Positions 8,001-17,800 of a stretch of 36,872 bases of DNA are shown here, piece after piece. Each line of letters begins with the position of its first letter. The first letter of the stretch is position 1. The notes below the pieces were generated by a model. That model made no database searches, had not been told where the DNA came from, and saw only the letters and a list, made by a program, of their open reading frames with translations. A program made the position numbers and the translations under genes. Source of the DNA: a virus. The DNA lies in IMG/VR virus record IMGVR_UViG_3300010885_081063, positions 1-36,872 of that record; one strand, written 5' to 3'.

Positions 8001-9273
8001 TTGCTGGCGAGCTATTTGATGTAATTGCATTAGGCTTTTGTGAAGGTTCAGACATTCCAAGTTGGATAATATTTCCTCTATTTTGTAGAGTAGTATCATT
8101 TAAGTAAATGCCATCCGTTAATCCTCCAACATCTAACATTAGGTACGAATTAGCCGCAGTATCTGAAACATATCCAGTGTATGTTGGAAATGAATAGTTA
8201 GTGTTAGACGTTCCAATTCTAAATTGCATTGCTAGGCCTGTACTAGCTGAGCTAGCGCCTTGTACATACAAGGAACCGTCTACGTTTATCGTACCGTTAT
8301 TTCCTACAATGTGATCGAGGCCATATTTAGATCCAAGGTAAACCGACACGTTTCCATTAATTGAAGTTCCTTTTTTTGGAGCACAAAATTCAAATACTGA
8401 ATTTAGATTTCGGTATACGGATGGTGAACTTCCTGGAGGATCCATCGTGAACTGAGCAGTATTATAGGAATTTACACCATTCTCAATTCTAAAAAATCTA
8501 AGTTTAAAATTCTCAAAGACAGTAGTAAGAGTTAATCCGTTGGATGGATCATTGTATAAACTACCAAGCTCAATATGGCTTCTTCCATTGATTTCAGAAA
8601 GAGGAAGCTGGTGATCTAGATAGATTGAAAGCAGGGAATTGAAAAAATATTCAGTATCGCCTGTTCCAGGAGTAGGAGTAGGTCCATTATTTGATGGAGC
8701 ATTTGGAAAACCTGACCAAATAGCTGGATCATTTAATTTATCTTCGTTAAAGTTAGTTAAAAATAGAGTATCATTATTTGCAGGATTGCCTAGGGCACCT
8801 AGTGAAATATCATCTGAGATGTCAGAAGTAGTTTCTCCTCTTCTTGCAAAAACAATAAATCTATCGTCGTTTGGTGAGCCAAGTCCAAATCCTCTAACAA
8901 ATGGAAGAGGAGAACTTGCAAGGTAATTATTGATGATTGAGGTAAGGTCAAAAACAAAAGTCCACTGTGCACCATCATATTGCCATACTGAAAAAGTTAC
9001 AGTATTTAAGTATAGATCTCCATCGAGAAGGTCAGGTATTGTTAATGTGTTTGGATCTGCAACTGTGTCTAGATACCATGTAGCTCCTCGAACACCTTCT
9101 AATCCTTGGATACCGATCGGTCCTGCTGCACCCTGAATACCGGCAAATCCCTGAATACCTTGTTCGCCTATACCTAACTCCAGAAGCTTATTGAAGTTAA
9201 AATTTACCTTGTCTACTGTTATCTCTTGTGAGTCTGCAGGAAAGACCTCCTTTAGATTTATTCTTACTGGCAT
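5035..9273 (-). CDS. tail fibre with collagen-like, propeller-like, CBM-like and tail-collar parts
   Basis: A 1412-aa probable receptor-binding fibre. Residues 1-35 are a short attachment region (KVNFNFNKLLELG, common at the head of phage fibres). Residues 36-63 are nine collagen-type Gly-X-Y triplets. A Pro/Thr linker (PTPTPG) lies near 200. About 425-880 carry repeated strand units such as GNEVYVVSG, GDYMYTVHT, GDTLYTLTL, NDKYIYVAYG, GNSVYVLAEG and GKHIYTVTHD, suggesting a beta-propeller of LVIVD type. About 885-935 is a repeating SVGGN trimer-stem sequence. The phage tail collar domain opens at PWAG (945-948), is interrupted by two CBM-like modules (953-1101 and 1107-1239), and resumes at VPKGWLLCDG (1244-1253). 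The end has three HxH motifs (1321, 1339, 1376), as in the iron-binding tip of T4 gp37, and the typical QPYIVMNYIIFAG tail. The gene follows its upstream neighbour by 2 bases. Confidence 0.9.
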   Translation of the reverse strand: MPVRINLKEVFPADSQEITVDKVNFNFNKLLELGIGEQGIQGFAGIQGAAGPIGIQGLEGVRGATWYLDTVADPNTLTIPDLLDGDLYLNTVTFSVWQYDGAQWTFVFDLTSIINNYLASSPLPFVRGFGLGSPNDDRFIVFARRGETTSDISDDISLGALGNPANNDTLFLTNFNEDKLNDPAIWSGFPNAPSNNGPTPTPGTGDTEYFFNSLLSIYLDHQLPLSEINGRSHIELGSLYNDPSNGLTLTTVFENFKLRFFRIENGVNSYNTAQFTMDPPGSSPSVYRNLNSVFEFCAPKKGTSINGNVSVYLGSKYGLDHIVGNNGTINVDGSLYVQGASSASTGLAMQFRIGTSNTNYSFPTYTGYVSDTAANSYLMLDVGGLTDGIYLNDTTLQNRGNIIQLGMSEPSQKPNAITSNSSPATFKGHAGIVHRGNEVYVVSGDPDVSNLITNYGYFERYSIENPNHPIAQWSNFYGRFRGYTEKTGSAPACTLTSYYGKAEPVGTGASDVAVAGDYMYTVHTQNLDDTSSQNAVLPYYEGTYFQILKINSKNVNSFGLERVSRLGLNATTGSQSVGTNPDELTSAYRIKLNGNYALVATNCLHAPSSSFSGLLNYTGGITAIDVTDPTDPVIVASVSSNLTDGASATVYNSASILDMTVVGDTLYTLTLQLTSATQKVRVFVEAYDLRQLNGSAPTITWIGESTNILATTGGSYSSILKRGAIAANDKYIYVAYGDAIKIISLNTATPKTNTPPYCKNQYVVRQTLQLTYPAGVLSSTKQSLDIKQYGNSVYVLAEGYTSAPPSAGDITTYIFKADVSIQSATNTSVPALTQIYRTPLPTSDTSSYFYSRFEIIGKHIYTVTHDQADNTGLVTLDIDGIYTGTAHIESLRSESVKIGQDLSVGGNTTLNSSLSVGGNTLVGENLGVSGLITGMGAVPVGAVTPWAGATGGNIITGSNIVTNGNFTANASDGTGLVVNNWLVFGGATIKDYGSTSGWNYSSATGYVQHGGALTTPIYQSGLGLQSGTFYKITFSLSSITLGAVRVGLGLGSGSTISQYFSSNGTKSVILYFTDTDDEIFFEPDNNSFNGRIDDVTVEPISAGLALGPEITQNGGFTGSAANWLTSLGNSLPNDGWLHSANSVSCTATNRELIQTGSGISSYTTYQVTLDILSCTSGQVQISLGGSGGISGSAYGPSFYSAGVYTFYIQVNSFNSDTISIEANAFSTYTINSISVKEVRRTWTVPKGWLLCDGNSYSQTEYSALYDTLGQTYGAIGSNFRVPNLRSRVPVGSNFDQPATDQIGFLGGEIEHTLIKAELPPHQHVIGNGPDSSSLTSGNHTHLYVNWPNQANIGNGGSTATNNGVATTQITNGTGAHTHTGNTGDGTSDGLFGAAHNIMQPYIVMNYIIFAGN
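5557..5955 (-). other. CBM-like module B inserted in the fibre's collar domain
   Basis: Residues about 1107-1239 start with ITQNGGFTGSAANWL and end with INSISVKEV. The N-G-x-F start, the following W and the final strand pattern resemble carbohydrate-binding jellyroll modules (CBM_4_9 type). The module parallels module A (ELIQTGSGISSYTTY against PIYQSGLGLQSGTFY), suggesting an old tandem duplication. Confidence 0.5.
5971..6417 (-). other. CBM-like module A inserted in the fibre's collar domain
   Basis: Residues about 953-1101 start with NIVTNGNFTAN and end with GRIDDVTVEPI, the opening and closing patterns of CBM_4_9-like jellyrolls. It sits exactly where the canonical collar domain has a loop of only a few residues between P-x-A-G and P-x-G-W-L-L-C. 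Confidence 0.5.
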
Positions 9274-9275
9274 CT

Positions 9276-12200
9276 TTAGATGAAGTTAATTTTTATCTTT
9301 GGACTAATACTTAAACCTGCATCAACTGGTTTTTGAATGCTAAAGCGAAGGATCAATCTGTCTGTTTTATTTATTTTAACAGATCTCAACAGGGAATATC
9401 CCTGAATAAAGCGCTGTTTGTCGTTTAGGAATACAAATTCTACTGTATTTGAATTTTTTACTTTTTCGCTAGAAACAAGTTCAGCGTTTCTTTTTGTATA
9501 AAATTCTACAGTGTCGATATTATACAATTTTAAGATATTTAATCGGATATATTCTTTTACATAACTTTGAATAGTATCGAAGTTTCCAATATATTCATTT
9601 GAATTTATAAGATACTCATTAAATTTTTGTTCAATTCCATCATTTATTAAGTACGATGAGATTACATTATTTACGTTAATATAGCCATCGACTGTTTTTT
9701 GAGTCTCCTTTATTACTATTTCTACCTGAGTTAAGTCAACGTCTTCTAATTTTTGTGTACCAGTTAGGGTAAGAGTCTTATAATTTTCAAGCTCAATGAC
9801 TGGAGGAATGATTACGATCTTTCCTAGGAAATTTTCGTCTTCTTCTACTCGTAGTGAACCTGCAACCGGTGAATAATTTGATTTGTCTGAATACTTATGG
9901 TGGAAGCCCCAATCCCAGTTGCTAGAAAGAAGAAAATAATCAGCTTTTCCGATTGCAATTTCATCAATTGTAGGATATACTGGCAAATATGCAGCATCTG
10001 ATTCTAGATCTAGAATTTTAGTGTCAGCCACCTTAATATGGCTAAAATTACGAAGAACTAGAGCTTCAAGAATATGTGAATTTAATTTTGTGTTGCTTAA
10101 TGAAAGATCGTTAATTTTATTCTTTATAAACTTGAAATTAGAACGACAGTTTAAAAGATCGTTTGCTATCGGTTCGTATTCTCCTTTATATCGATTTAAG
10201 AAGATAGAATTATTTAGAGCTGCTTGCTCATATGTATATGAAATTACTGATTTGAATGCATACTGAGTAGGTCGATCATCATCAATATTTGTAATAGTTT
10301 GAGTTAACTTTTCAACTTGTGCTTGATCTGGAACTTCTAAGTAATAGTTAGGAGTAGTAGTAGCTACCGGATTGCCCGTTGAATCGAGTGAATATGATTC
10401 ATATTCAATAAACGGATCTAGCTCATTGATATATTTCTTAAACTTAGCAAAAGATAATTTTTCTATTAGTTTTTCAAAATATTGTTCTCCACCGAACGTA
10501 AGATAGAAAGAATAATCCTTTTCAATTGCATTTATAAATACTGGAGCCAATGGAATTGTTGTAAAAACAGAAGTATATGGGAAAATTGATAAACTTACCA
10601 TTTCACTTAAATACTGTTTTGTTGAAAGTAAAATAGCTTCGGTACTTGCACCAAGTACTGGACTAACATTTAGTGGGTTAAGAGTAGATGCATCGTATTG
10701 GTCGATAATGTATTCTTTTCCATTGCTGCTATGTAATATCAAGAAAGTTTTTTCGCTTGGAAGTATAATTTCATCTGATAGAATAGATGGATATGGTTTT
10801 GTGTTCTCGAGTCTAGCAACGTTGTTGTTATTTACATTAAATCCAGAAAAAGTAAGATTAATCTTTGAAGTAACTTTTGCGTTTGAAAAATTACTAAGTA
10901 GTGAATTAAACTTTTTGTGCTTTAATGAATAGAGAAGAGTATGTGTTAGATTTGATACGCCATTATCAAATACTACTCTATAATCTCCGTCTACTGTTTG
11001 ATAAACATTTTTAGGAGGAAAAAGTGTAGGATCTGCAAAATACGCCTCATTACTTGATGGAGCTGTATTGTTTGTTATCTTTTCAATCGTATTCTTAACG
11101 TACCAATCCTGATCGATTTGAGTTAAACTTCCAAGAGCAACCTCAATTACGACAAGAATAAACTTGAAATCAGAGTGGTCGATCACTCTATATCGAATAG
11201 GTGATTGGTCACGGTCGATTAAGTTTTCTTCTACTGGTTTTAAGATACAACTAAATTTATATCCATCAAATCGTGAAGAATTTGTTTTGGCAACAGGTTT
11301 ACCGTCTGCACCAGAAACAGTAGGATCGGTTACGTCTTTAATACTAACTTTAAATCCTTTGAAGAAAGTTTCATATTGACCTGCTGCATTTTTAAATACT
11401 GTAGAGTATCTAAATTGGGTAGGCGCAATATCGATCTGTTCGCCGTAGGTATTGGTTCCATCTGCAGGAGTATACGTAAAATATTCAATGAAATAGTTAG
11501 GATCGCTGAGTAATTGAGTTATGTCTAATTGCTTATCGAAATAGTAATCATTCTGCTTTATTGTAGTTGGGTCCAATAAATAGTTGAACTTACTTTCAAT
11601 ATAGAACCACTCATGGGTAAAATTATTTGGATTTTGAGTTCTATCAGTATGGTCAGGAGAAAAATTATTTCTACCGAACACAATTTCAGTATTTAGACGA
11701 TATGGATTATCTCGTGAATCAAAACCATCTTTAATTCTCCATTTGGTGATATAAGGAATTATCTTGGACCTTACTGAAAAATCTTTACTATCGTTTTCTT
11801 TATAAAAATCATATTCAGTATTGGTCAATCCATTGATATACTTCGTCTGTAAGTTATAAAGAGTAGTGTTTTCTTGTGGAATAACTTTATTTGGATCTTT
11901 AAGTATTGAGAATCCGTTAAAGTCTTTTAGTTCTTTATTTTCATCATTGATTGGAGTGATTAAGCTACCCCCTAGTAAGTTTGAATCTGGTGCATAAATA
12001 ACGATAGGTTCTCCAGAAACAATTGAATATTTTGATGCTGAAGTAACGGTAAATGTTCCAATAACTGAGGCTAGGCAAATTCCTCCAGGTTCAGCTGGAG
12101 TAGAAACTCCCCAACCTTTATTAATGACTAGAGTAGTTTGACCTGCTCCTGGATAATTTGCAACAACATTTGTAATATTAGCACTGCCATTATATGAGTC

Positions 12201-14801
12201 ATTTGTATATCCAGCATCTTGCGAAACGTAAACTTCATCACCAACAGTCAGTGAAACGAGTAAGCTATTAACTACAAAACCTACGCTTCCTGAGTAAAAA
12301 GCATTATCTATAAATTGAGTAACGTATGGTGATAAATTGTTTTGAGTGTCTGAATATTGAGTTTGTGTAGTTCCGTCGTCGATTGACACAGTTCCATTAA
12401 TTACTTGATATACTTGTCCTGAAACAAGCAGCTCCGCGTTTTCTGGAATAAAATAGTATTGATATAGATCAATCGATGGAAAGTTTGAATATGTGCTATT
12501 GTAGAAATCAAAATCAAGATCCTTGATTGGAAATAGAGAAAGAAGTCCAAACTCAGGCCTAAATTTCTTTCTGATTGCAAACTGTGTGTATGAAATAGTT
12601 GGAGTTTCTGAATCCTCTAATGTCAAAACAATATTTTCATTATATTTGGAAATTGCAGAGACCCTAGTTGATTCTTTTACTCCATTTGTCTCGTTGATTA
12701 AGTCAATATATTTTGAAATTTTCTTAATTTTCGACCACCCTTGCGTTGTCAATATAAGCAAATTATCGAATTCTTGAGTTATCTTACTTAGATGGTTTGC
12801 ATCGATTACAAGACGATTGCCTTGAATTTTTGATCCTCCATGAAAATCAAAAAGTGTTGAAATTAAGCCGGTTCCAGCAACATCATCGATACTAATCGTA
12901 GTATAATCGTTTACTGGTGAAATAAACTCAAATTTATGTAGTGCATCAAAATCTCCAGGCGTATTACAAATAACAAATACATATTCGTCAAATGCATAGG
13001 CGGTAAATGTTTTATTTCGTACGCCATTGATTACTGCAGCTAGAGAACTTGCAATTTGATCAGTACGACCTTCTGTACTAAAATAGAACTCATCAAAGCC
13101 AGTAACATTATCCCAATCGTTATAGATATAGTATTCTCCAGGATTAGGTAAGAGTGAGTAGTCTAATACTCCTGTAAATAGATCATAGTTACCATTAGAA
13201 TCAGATTGAGTCCCGTTGGGGTGATACAATTTGACTTGATCAGCATGGTTAGGATTTGCAAGAATCTTAAATACACCATACGAATATCCTGGTAAGCCAG
13301 CAACAAACCCAGTATCTTGTAAGTAAATGTCCTCGCTCGGTCCAAAGAACTTGCCTAAATTAATTGACGTATTACTTAATCTTATTTTACCAGAACCAAT
13401 ATCCTTTGATACTGAACCTGTCGTTGAATTTGTAGTGGGTGCAACGCTTACTTTATAGGTAAATATGGTATCTGAAACTTTAGTGATAAAATATTCACCA
13501 GAATAGTCAGAATCAATTGCAGAAACTGTGATAAAATCATCAGTTTGAAAATTATGTGGAATAAAAGCGGTTACTGTAATATCTGTGCCTATTGCAGAAA
13601 AGGTAGCTCCTTTTTCTAGAGATAGCGAAATATCATACGGTGAGACAAGCTTAGGCAAATATAATTTGTCGCTCTTATCTGTAATATAATTAAAATACAG
13701 AGTTTCTGAATCAGTAAAAATATTTGTAAATTCAGAAATATTAAATTGCAGATTTTTATATGGAATAATTACTCCATTACTGTTTGATTGTAATAGAGTA
13801 GTATCGTCGCTTTCTTTGTATGTGGTACGAAATCTTGGAGTGTTTTCCCAAGTTTTGCGTTCTGCATATCCTCTTTCGAGGTCAATATCTAATTCAGAAA
13901 GTTCAATAGTATTAAGGTATACTCCTAAATACCGGTTGATCTCATAATTTTGAGATGAATCGTCATTAAAGATAAATTCAAGATTTAAGATGTTTGGAAA
14001 AATAATTCCATTTCTTTCATATCCTTTTGTAACGTTTTCTTCAAAGAATTTTAAAGGAGTGGATTGACGATATTGATCGTATAATAATTCTCCCCTGCTT
14101 CCCAATACTCCAGCATCAACGATCATTCCATTCCATGTAGTATATTCTTCCTCCTCATATGCAACAGTCAGCGGACTAATTGGAAAATTTGGAGAATTCA
14201 AATAAGATCTGATAAATTTTCCAGGCTTAGTATCTTCTCTTAGATCAAACGTTTTGATAATAGTCGCCTTTTTAAATAGGTCAACTAGATAATTTGCTCT
14301 AGGCTGGCCGTTTTCAAAATCTTGTTTTGAAATATCAATTGGCGTATTTAAAGGATCATTAATCTTAAAAATTACAAAGAACCTTGGCAACTCTTTCTTT
14401 AAGTAGAGTGGCGCAAAGTACGATAGTCTTTCTTCATATTTGTTTGATGGAAAATATTTTATTCCACTGAAATAATTTGAGAAATCATACTGATCTTTAA
14501 AATCTTTTGATGTTTTGGTTGTATCTACACCTTCCGATAATCCAAAAATGATTTCATTTGGAGTAGTTCCATTTTTGAAAAACTGATAAATGTTTCCAGG
14601 TAAAGACTGCGTTGTATCAATTGGATATCTAGAATAATCGTCTTTTGCTAATTCAAGATTTGCCTTGATTGCATCTAGCCACATATCTCCAGCCTCGTTG
14701 ATAGTTAACTTTACGTTTCCGGTCAACTTAGGATTAGTTCGAACCAATTGATAACTCGCATCTGCTACGAGTACTTTAGTATATAGAATGTCTTTTGCCA
14801 T
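9276..14801 (-). CDS. very large virion (baseplate or tail-fibre) protein
   Basis: An 1841-aa protein, the longest in the window. The N-terminus (TNPKLTGNVKLTINEAGDMWLDAI, written here in part as TNPKLTGNVKL at about 23-33) is a pattern I recall from giant structural proteins of uncultured large phages, but with no assigned function. Around 407-455 is a unit of the type PHNFQTDDFITVSA...YSGEYFITKVS...FTYKVS, a short beta domain that recurs in phage structural proteins. No transmembrane segments, collagen repeats or enzyme motifs are seen; composition is rich in N, S, T, Y and F as in baseplate and fibre proteins. It lies 2 bases after the stop of the 1186-aa gene and 2 bases before the fibre ATG, so these are translated from one message. 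Inferred role: baseplate periphery or fibre attachment. Confidence 0.82.
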   Translation of the reverse strand: MAKDILYTKVLVADASYQLVRTNPKLTGNVKLTINEAGDMWLDAIKANLELAKDDYSRYPIDTTQSLPGNIYQFFKNGTTPNEIIFGLSEGVDTTKTSKDFKDQYDFSNYFSGIKYFPSNKYEERLSYFAPLYLKKELPRFFVIFKINDPLNTPIDISKQDFENGQPRANYLVDLFKKATIIKTFDLREDTKPGKFIRSYLNSPNFPISPLTVAYEEEEYTTWNGMIVDAGVLGSRGELLYDQYRQSTPLKFFEENVTKGYERNGIIFPNILNLEFIFNDDSSQNYEINRYLGVYLNTIELSELDIDLERGYAERKTWENTPRFRTTYKESDDTTLLQSNSNGVIIPYKNLQFNISEFTNIFTDSETLYFNYITDKSDKLYLPKLVSPYDISLSLEKGATFSAIGTDITVTAFIPHNFQTDDFITVSAIDSDYSGEYFITKVSDTIFTYKVSVAPTTNSTTGSVSKDIGSGKIRLSNTSINLGKFFGPSEDIYLQDTGFVAGLPGYSYGVFKILANPNHADQVKLYHPNGTQSDSNGNYDLFTGVLDYSLLPNPGEYYIYNDWDNVTGFDEFYFSTEGRTDQIASSLAAVINGVRNKTFTAYAFDEYVFVICNTPGDFDALHKFEFISPVNDYTTISIDDVAGTGLISTLFDFHGGSKIQGNRLVIDANHLSKITQEFDNLLILTTQGWSKIKKISKYIDLINETNGVKESTRVSAISKYNENIVLTLEDSETPTISYTQFAIRKKFRPEFGLLSLFPIKDLDFDFYNSTYSNFPSIDLYQYYFIPENAELLVSGQVYQVINGTVSIDDGTTQTQYSDTQNNLSPYVTQFIDNAFYSGSVGFVVNSLLVSLTVGDEVYVSQDAGYTNDSYNGSANITNVVANYPGAGQTTLVINKGWGVSTPAEPGGICLASVIGTFTVTSASKYSIVSGEPIVIYAPDSNLLGGSLITPINDENKELKDFNGFSILKDPNKVIPQENTTLYNLQTKYINGLTNTEYDFYKENDSKDFSVRSKIIPYITKWRIKDGFDSRDNPYRLNTEIVFGRNNFSPDHTDRTQNPNNFTHEWFYIESKFNYLLDPTTIKQNDYYFDKQLDITQLLSDPNYFIEYFTYTPADGTNTYGEQIDIAPTQFRYSTVFKNAAGQYETFFKGFKVSIKDVTDPTVSGADGKPVAKTNSSRFDGYKFSCILKPVEENLIDRDQSPIRYRVIDHSDFKFILVVIEVALGSLTQIDQDWYVKNTIEKITNNTAPSSNEAYFADPTLFPPKNVYQTVDGDYRVVFDNGVSNLTHTLLYSLKHKKFNSLLSNFSNAKVTSKINLTFSGFNVNNNNVARLENTKPYPSILSDEIILPSEKTFLILHSSNGKEYIIDQYDASTLNPLNVSPVLGASTEAILLSTKQYLSEMVSLSIFPYTSVFTTIPLAPVFINAIEKDYSFYLTFGGEQYFEKLIEKLSFAKFKKYINELDPFIEYESYSLDSTGNPVATTTPNYYLEVPDQAQVEKLTQTITNIDDDRPTQYAFKSVISYTYEQAALNNSIFLNRYKGEYEPIANDLLNCRSNFKFIKNKINDLSLSNTKLNSHILEALVLRNFSHIKVADTKILDLESDAAYLPVYPTIDEIAIGKADYFLLSSNWDWGFHHKYSDKSNYSPVAGSLRVEEDENFLGKIVIIPPVIELENYKTLTLTGTQKLEDVDLTQVEIVIKETQKTVDGYINVNNVISSYLINDGIEQKFNEYLINSNEYIGNFDTIQSYVKEYIRLNILKLYNIDTVEFYTKRNAELVSSEKVKNSNTVEFVFLNDKQRFIQGYSLLRSVKINKTDRLILRFSIQKPVDAGLSISPKIKINFI

Positions 14802-14803
14802 TA

Positions 14804-17800
14804 TTAGAATGTAGTAACCGTGCCTTTACTCTGAACTATAGGAGCGTCTAACGATGTTTCTTTAGTATATTGTGCGCTTACTTCAAGGTCAAAAGAAAAA
14901 GGAACATCGTCTTTTACGATAATGTCGATTCCTATTTTCTTTTGATACTTAATGTTGTTTAATGTTTCGTTTGATCGATACCCTCCAATATAACCTAATT
15001 TATCTGAACATCTAAACTGAAATAAAACAGGTATATTAAGTGCATTATCGGCACCGAAACTAATCGCTTTAGTAGATCGTGTAGGGAAATTTCCTTCTAC
15101 TGAAATTGCATTATAATTCAGAGGAAACATGTAAAAATAAGAACCGCATGTATATTTACCAATTAGGTATTCATCGTTTGGCTTAAATCCTAACTTGATT
15201 GGATAGTTGTCTAATGTTTTGCTTAAGTTAGAGGTAGGCGATGTTAAGTTTTTACGAACTGCTTGCTTATAGTATTTTACTCCAAATTTATTTGTGTCTT
15301 CTGCAACCGACGCTTCAAAATGAAGTGCCTGAGCAAAAGGTAAAGTTACCTGTTTTGCAGTTGCATCAATTGTTGGAGGAACAGCCGAAGCAAAGTCTGG
15401 TGCAAATAATGCAGCAAGTGCAGATGCTGAATATGTAAACGATGTTATGCTCTTAAGAGTAGGGTGATCTTTACTAATACAAAACTCAGAAAGATATCCT
15501 CCACCTTGTGGAATAGAAGAAATAATCGCTCCGTTCCAAACCTTAGTATTAGAAGATCCTACTGTTGAATACGTAGGATCATATGGAAGATAATGACCCC
15601 AATCATATGGTATACGCACAGAATTATAGAGCGTTCCCTGATAATTGTATACAGGGGTTGTAACATATTGAGTAGTATCGTTAACTTCAGTATACAACTG
15701 TTCAGAAAGACCATAATTTCTTGCGCGACTATTGATATATTGACTTTTTACTTGGCCTGATTGTTGACTTGGAATCTGCTTAAAGTCTCCAAGAAATGGA
15801 GTTTGATTTTTATTTACTCCAATTGGCACAATATCGTATCGACGATTTACATGATAATCTTTATCTGGATTTGCAATAGGATCAGACTGAGTCATTATCT
15901 CATCTGAGCCTCCAAATAATAATGAAACAAGTTCGAGCTTGGTTGCTGAAGTATTTTGAATAGAAATTGAATATTGCTTTGTAATAATTCTTCCCTCATT
16001 ATACACAGTAGTTCCGCCAGTAGTGTCTTTAATTAGATCACGATAATATCCAGCAAATAGGCTTATCGTATCTCCATTAACGACATCTGTCAAATTTCCA
16101 GAAGGATCGACTATTGAAACTTTAATAACTCCTCTGTCTTGAGTGATTGCCTGTTGTAGACTTTCTATTGTATTTTTAAGAGTAGTGATCTGTTCGAATA
16201 GATCAATTACGCTGCCAGTTGCAGTATAAAATCCGCTGGCAATATCTTGCGCATTATGCGCAAAGAATCTCTCACCAGTTGTAAACTGATTTGCAAGGTG
16301 AGTATCAACTCCTCGTGCAATTAAACTTTTTTCAAAATCTAATCGAGTCTTATCTGCGAATACTTTTTGAGAAACAACTGTTGACTCTTCCTGAGAAGTA
16401 ATATTTTCAGGGAAAGATATTTGTACTAAGTTTGACCAATCTGACACTACTGGATTATCTGGCCAGCCTGCTTCAGAAATAGAGTGTATTTGAAATTCAA
16501 TAACTTCTCCTTTTCTGATTGGGATATCTAGTTGGTTTGTGTTTACTTGATCCGCATCTGAAAGGTTTTCGGTAGTCCACTTATAGAGACCAGTAGTTGT
16601 ATCTAACTCCTTAGTTTTAGGTTTAGTTAAGACTTCTGTCCACGGAGAAAAAGTTGCAGACTTTTTAGTTCCATCAGTATCAGTAAAAGTTTGTTGTTGT
16701 GCATTTGGTTGGTTTCCACTTTGACTTAAGTAGCGATAACGATATTTGAACTGTATTACCTGTTGTGAACCGTACGTTCCGGTTAAAGCAATAGGTACTT
16801 GCCAAAATCCTCGAACTGCATATTTCTTTTGATTAACAAACTGGGGTGTGTTTGAAAGTTGTAAAGTCAAATTAGTAACTAATGTAGAAAGAGTTGTAGT
16901 TTTTTCAGTACGATTCTTTTGTACTTCAGTTAATTGTTTCTGTAAACGTTTTGCTTCTTGTGTAGTTTTAGAAACAGTTGAAATATTTGACTTAATTTCG
17001 TCAATCTTCTTGTTTAACTCTTGGATCTCTTTTTCAGTTGCTGCTTTTTCTTTGATTGTACTATTAATCGTTGCAACATTCTTATCATCTTGAAGGTGTT
17101 GGTCGATTTGAACAACACTAAAATTTGCAGCATCAATTGTTGGAGCAGAAGGAGTAATTCCTAGAATTGCAGGAAGCTTCTTTTCTTTTGCAAAATTCAA
17201 TAGGATTAATCCAAAATCTGAAACAAAATTATTATAGTAACTTGCAAGAGTAGTAGTAGTATTATCTGCAAGAGAAATTGTCAAGTCATTAGTAAAGACA
17301 GCAACACCATTTGAATAATTATCAACGGTTAGATTTTTAGCTTTACTGATAGGTTTAATAAAAATTATTTCGCGCTCATTGAAACCTACATTTACTTGAA
17401 GTTCAGGTATACGGAAAGGTAATGGCATTATTCTTAGGATTGCAGCACCAATTGTAATTGGTTCAATTCCAAAAATTCTTTCTAATACAACTTCAGTATC
17501 TGTTTTATTTACTGAGCGAACAATGTATTCTGAATCATTTTCAGTAATTAAAACATCACCTTCCGCAAGAATCTTTGAATTTTTAGTTCCAGTAAATACA
17601 TCTGTGTAATTTAAAGTGCTTAGTTTATAGCGACGGCGTAAGACTGAAACGCTTTGACCAGAAGTAAGAGTTTGAGTTCCTTCTTCTTCAAGAATTCTCA
17701 ATATATCAAATGTTCCAGTATAACGATTAATTGCAGTAGCTACATCAACTGTATTATCGTCTTCGAAATAATCAATTAGATATGCATCAAGATCTGTTTT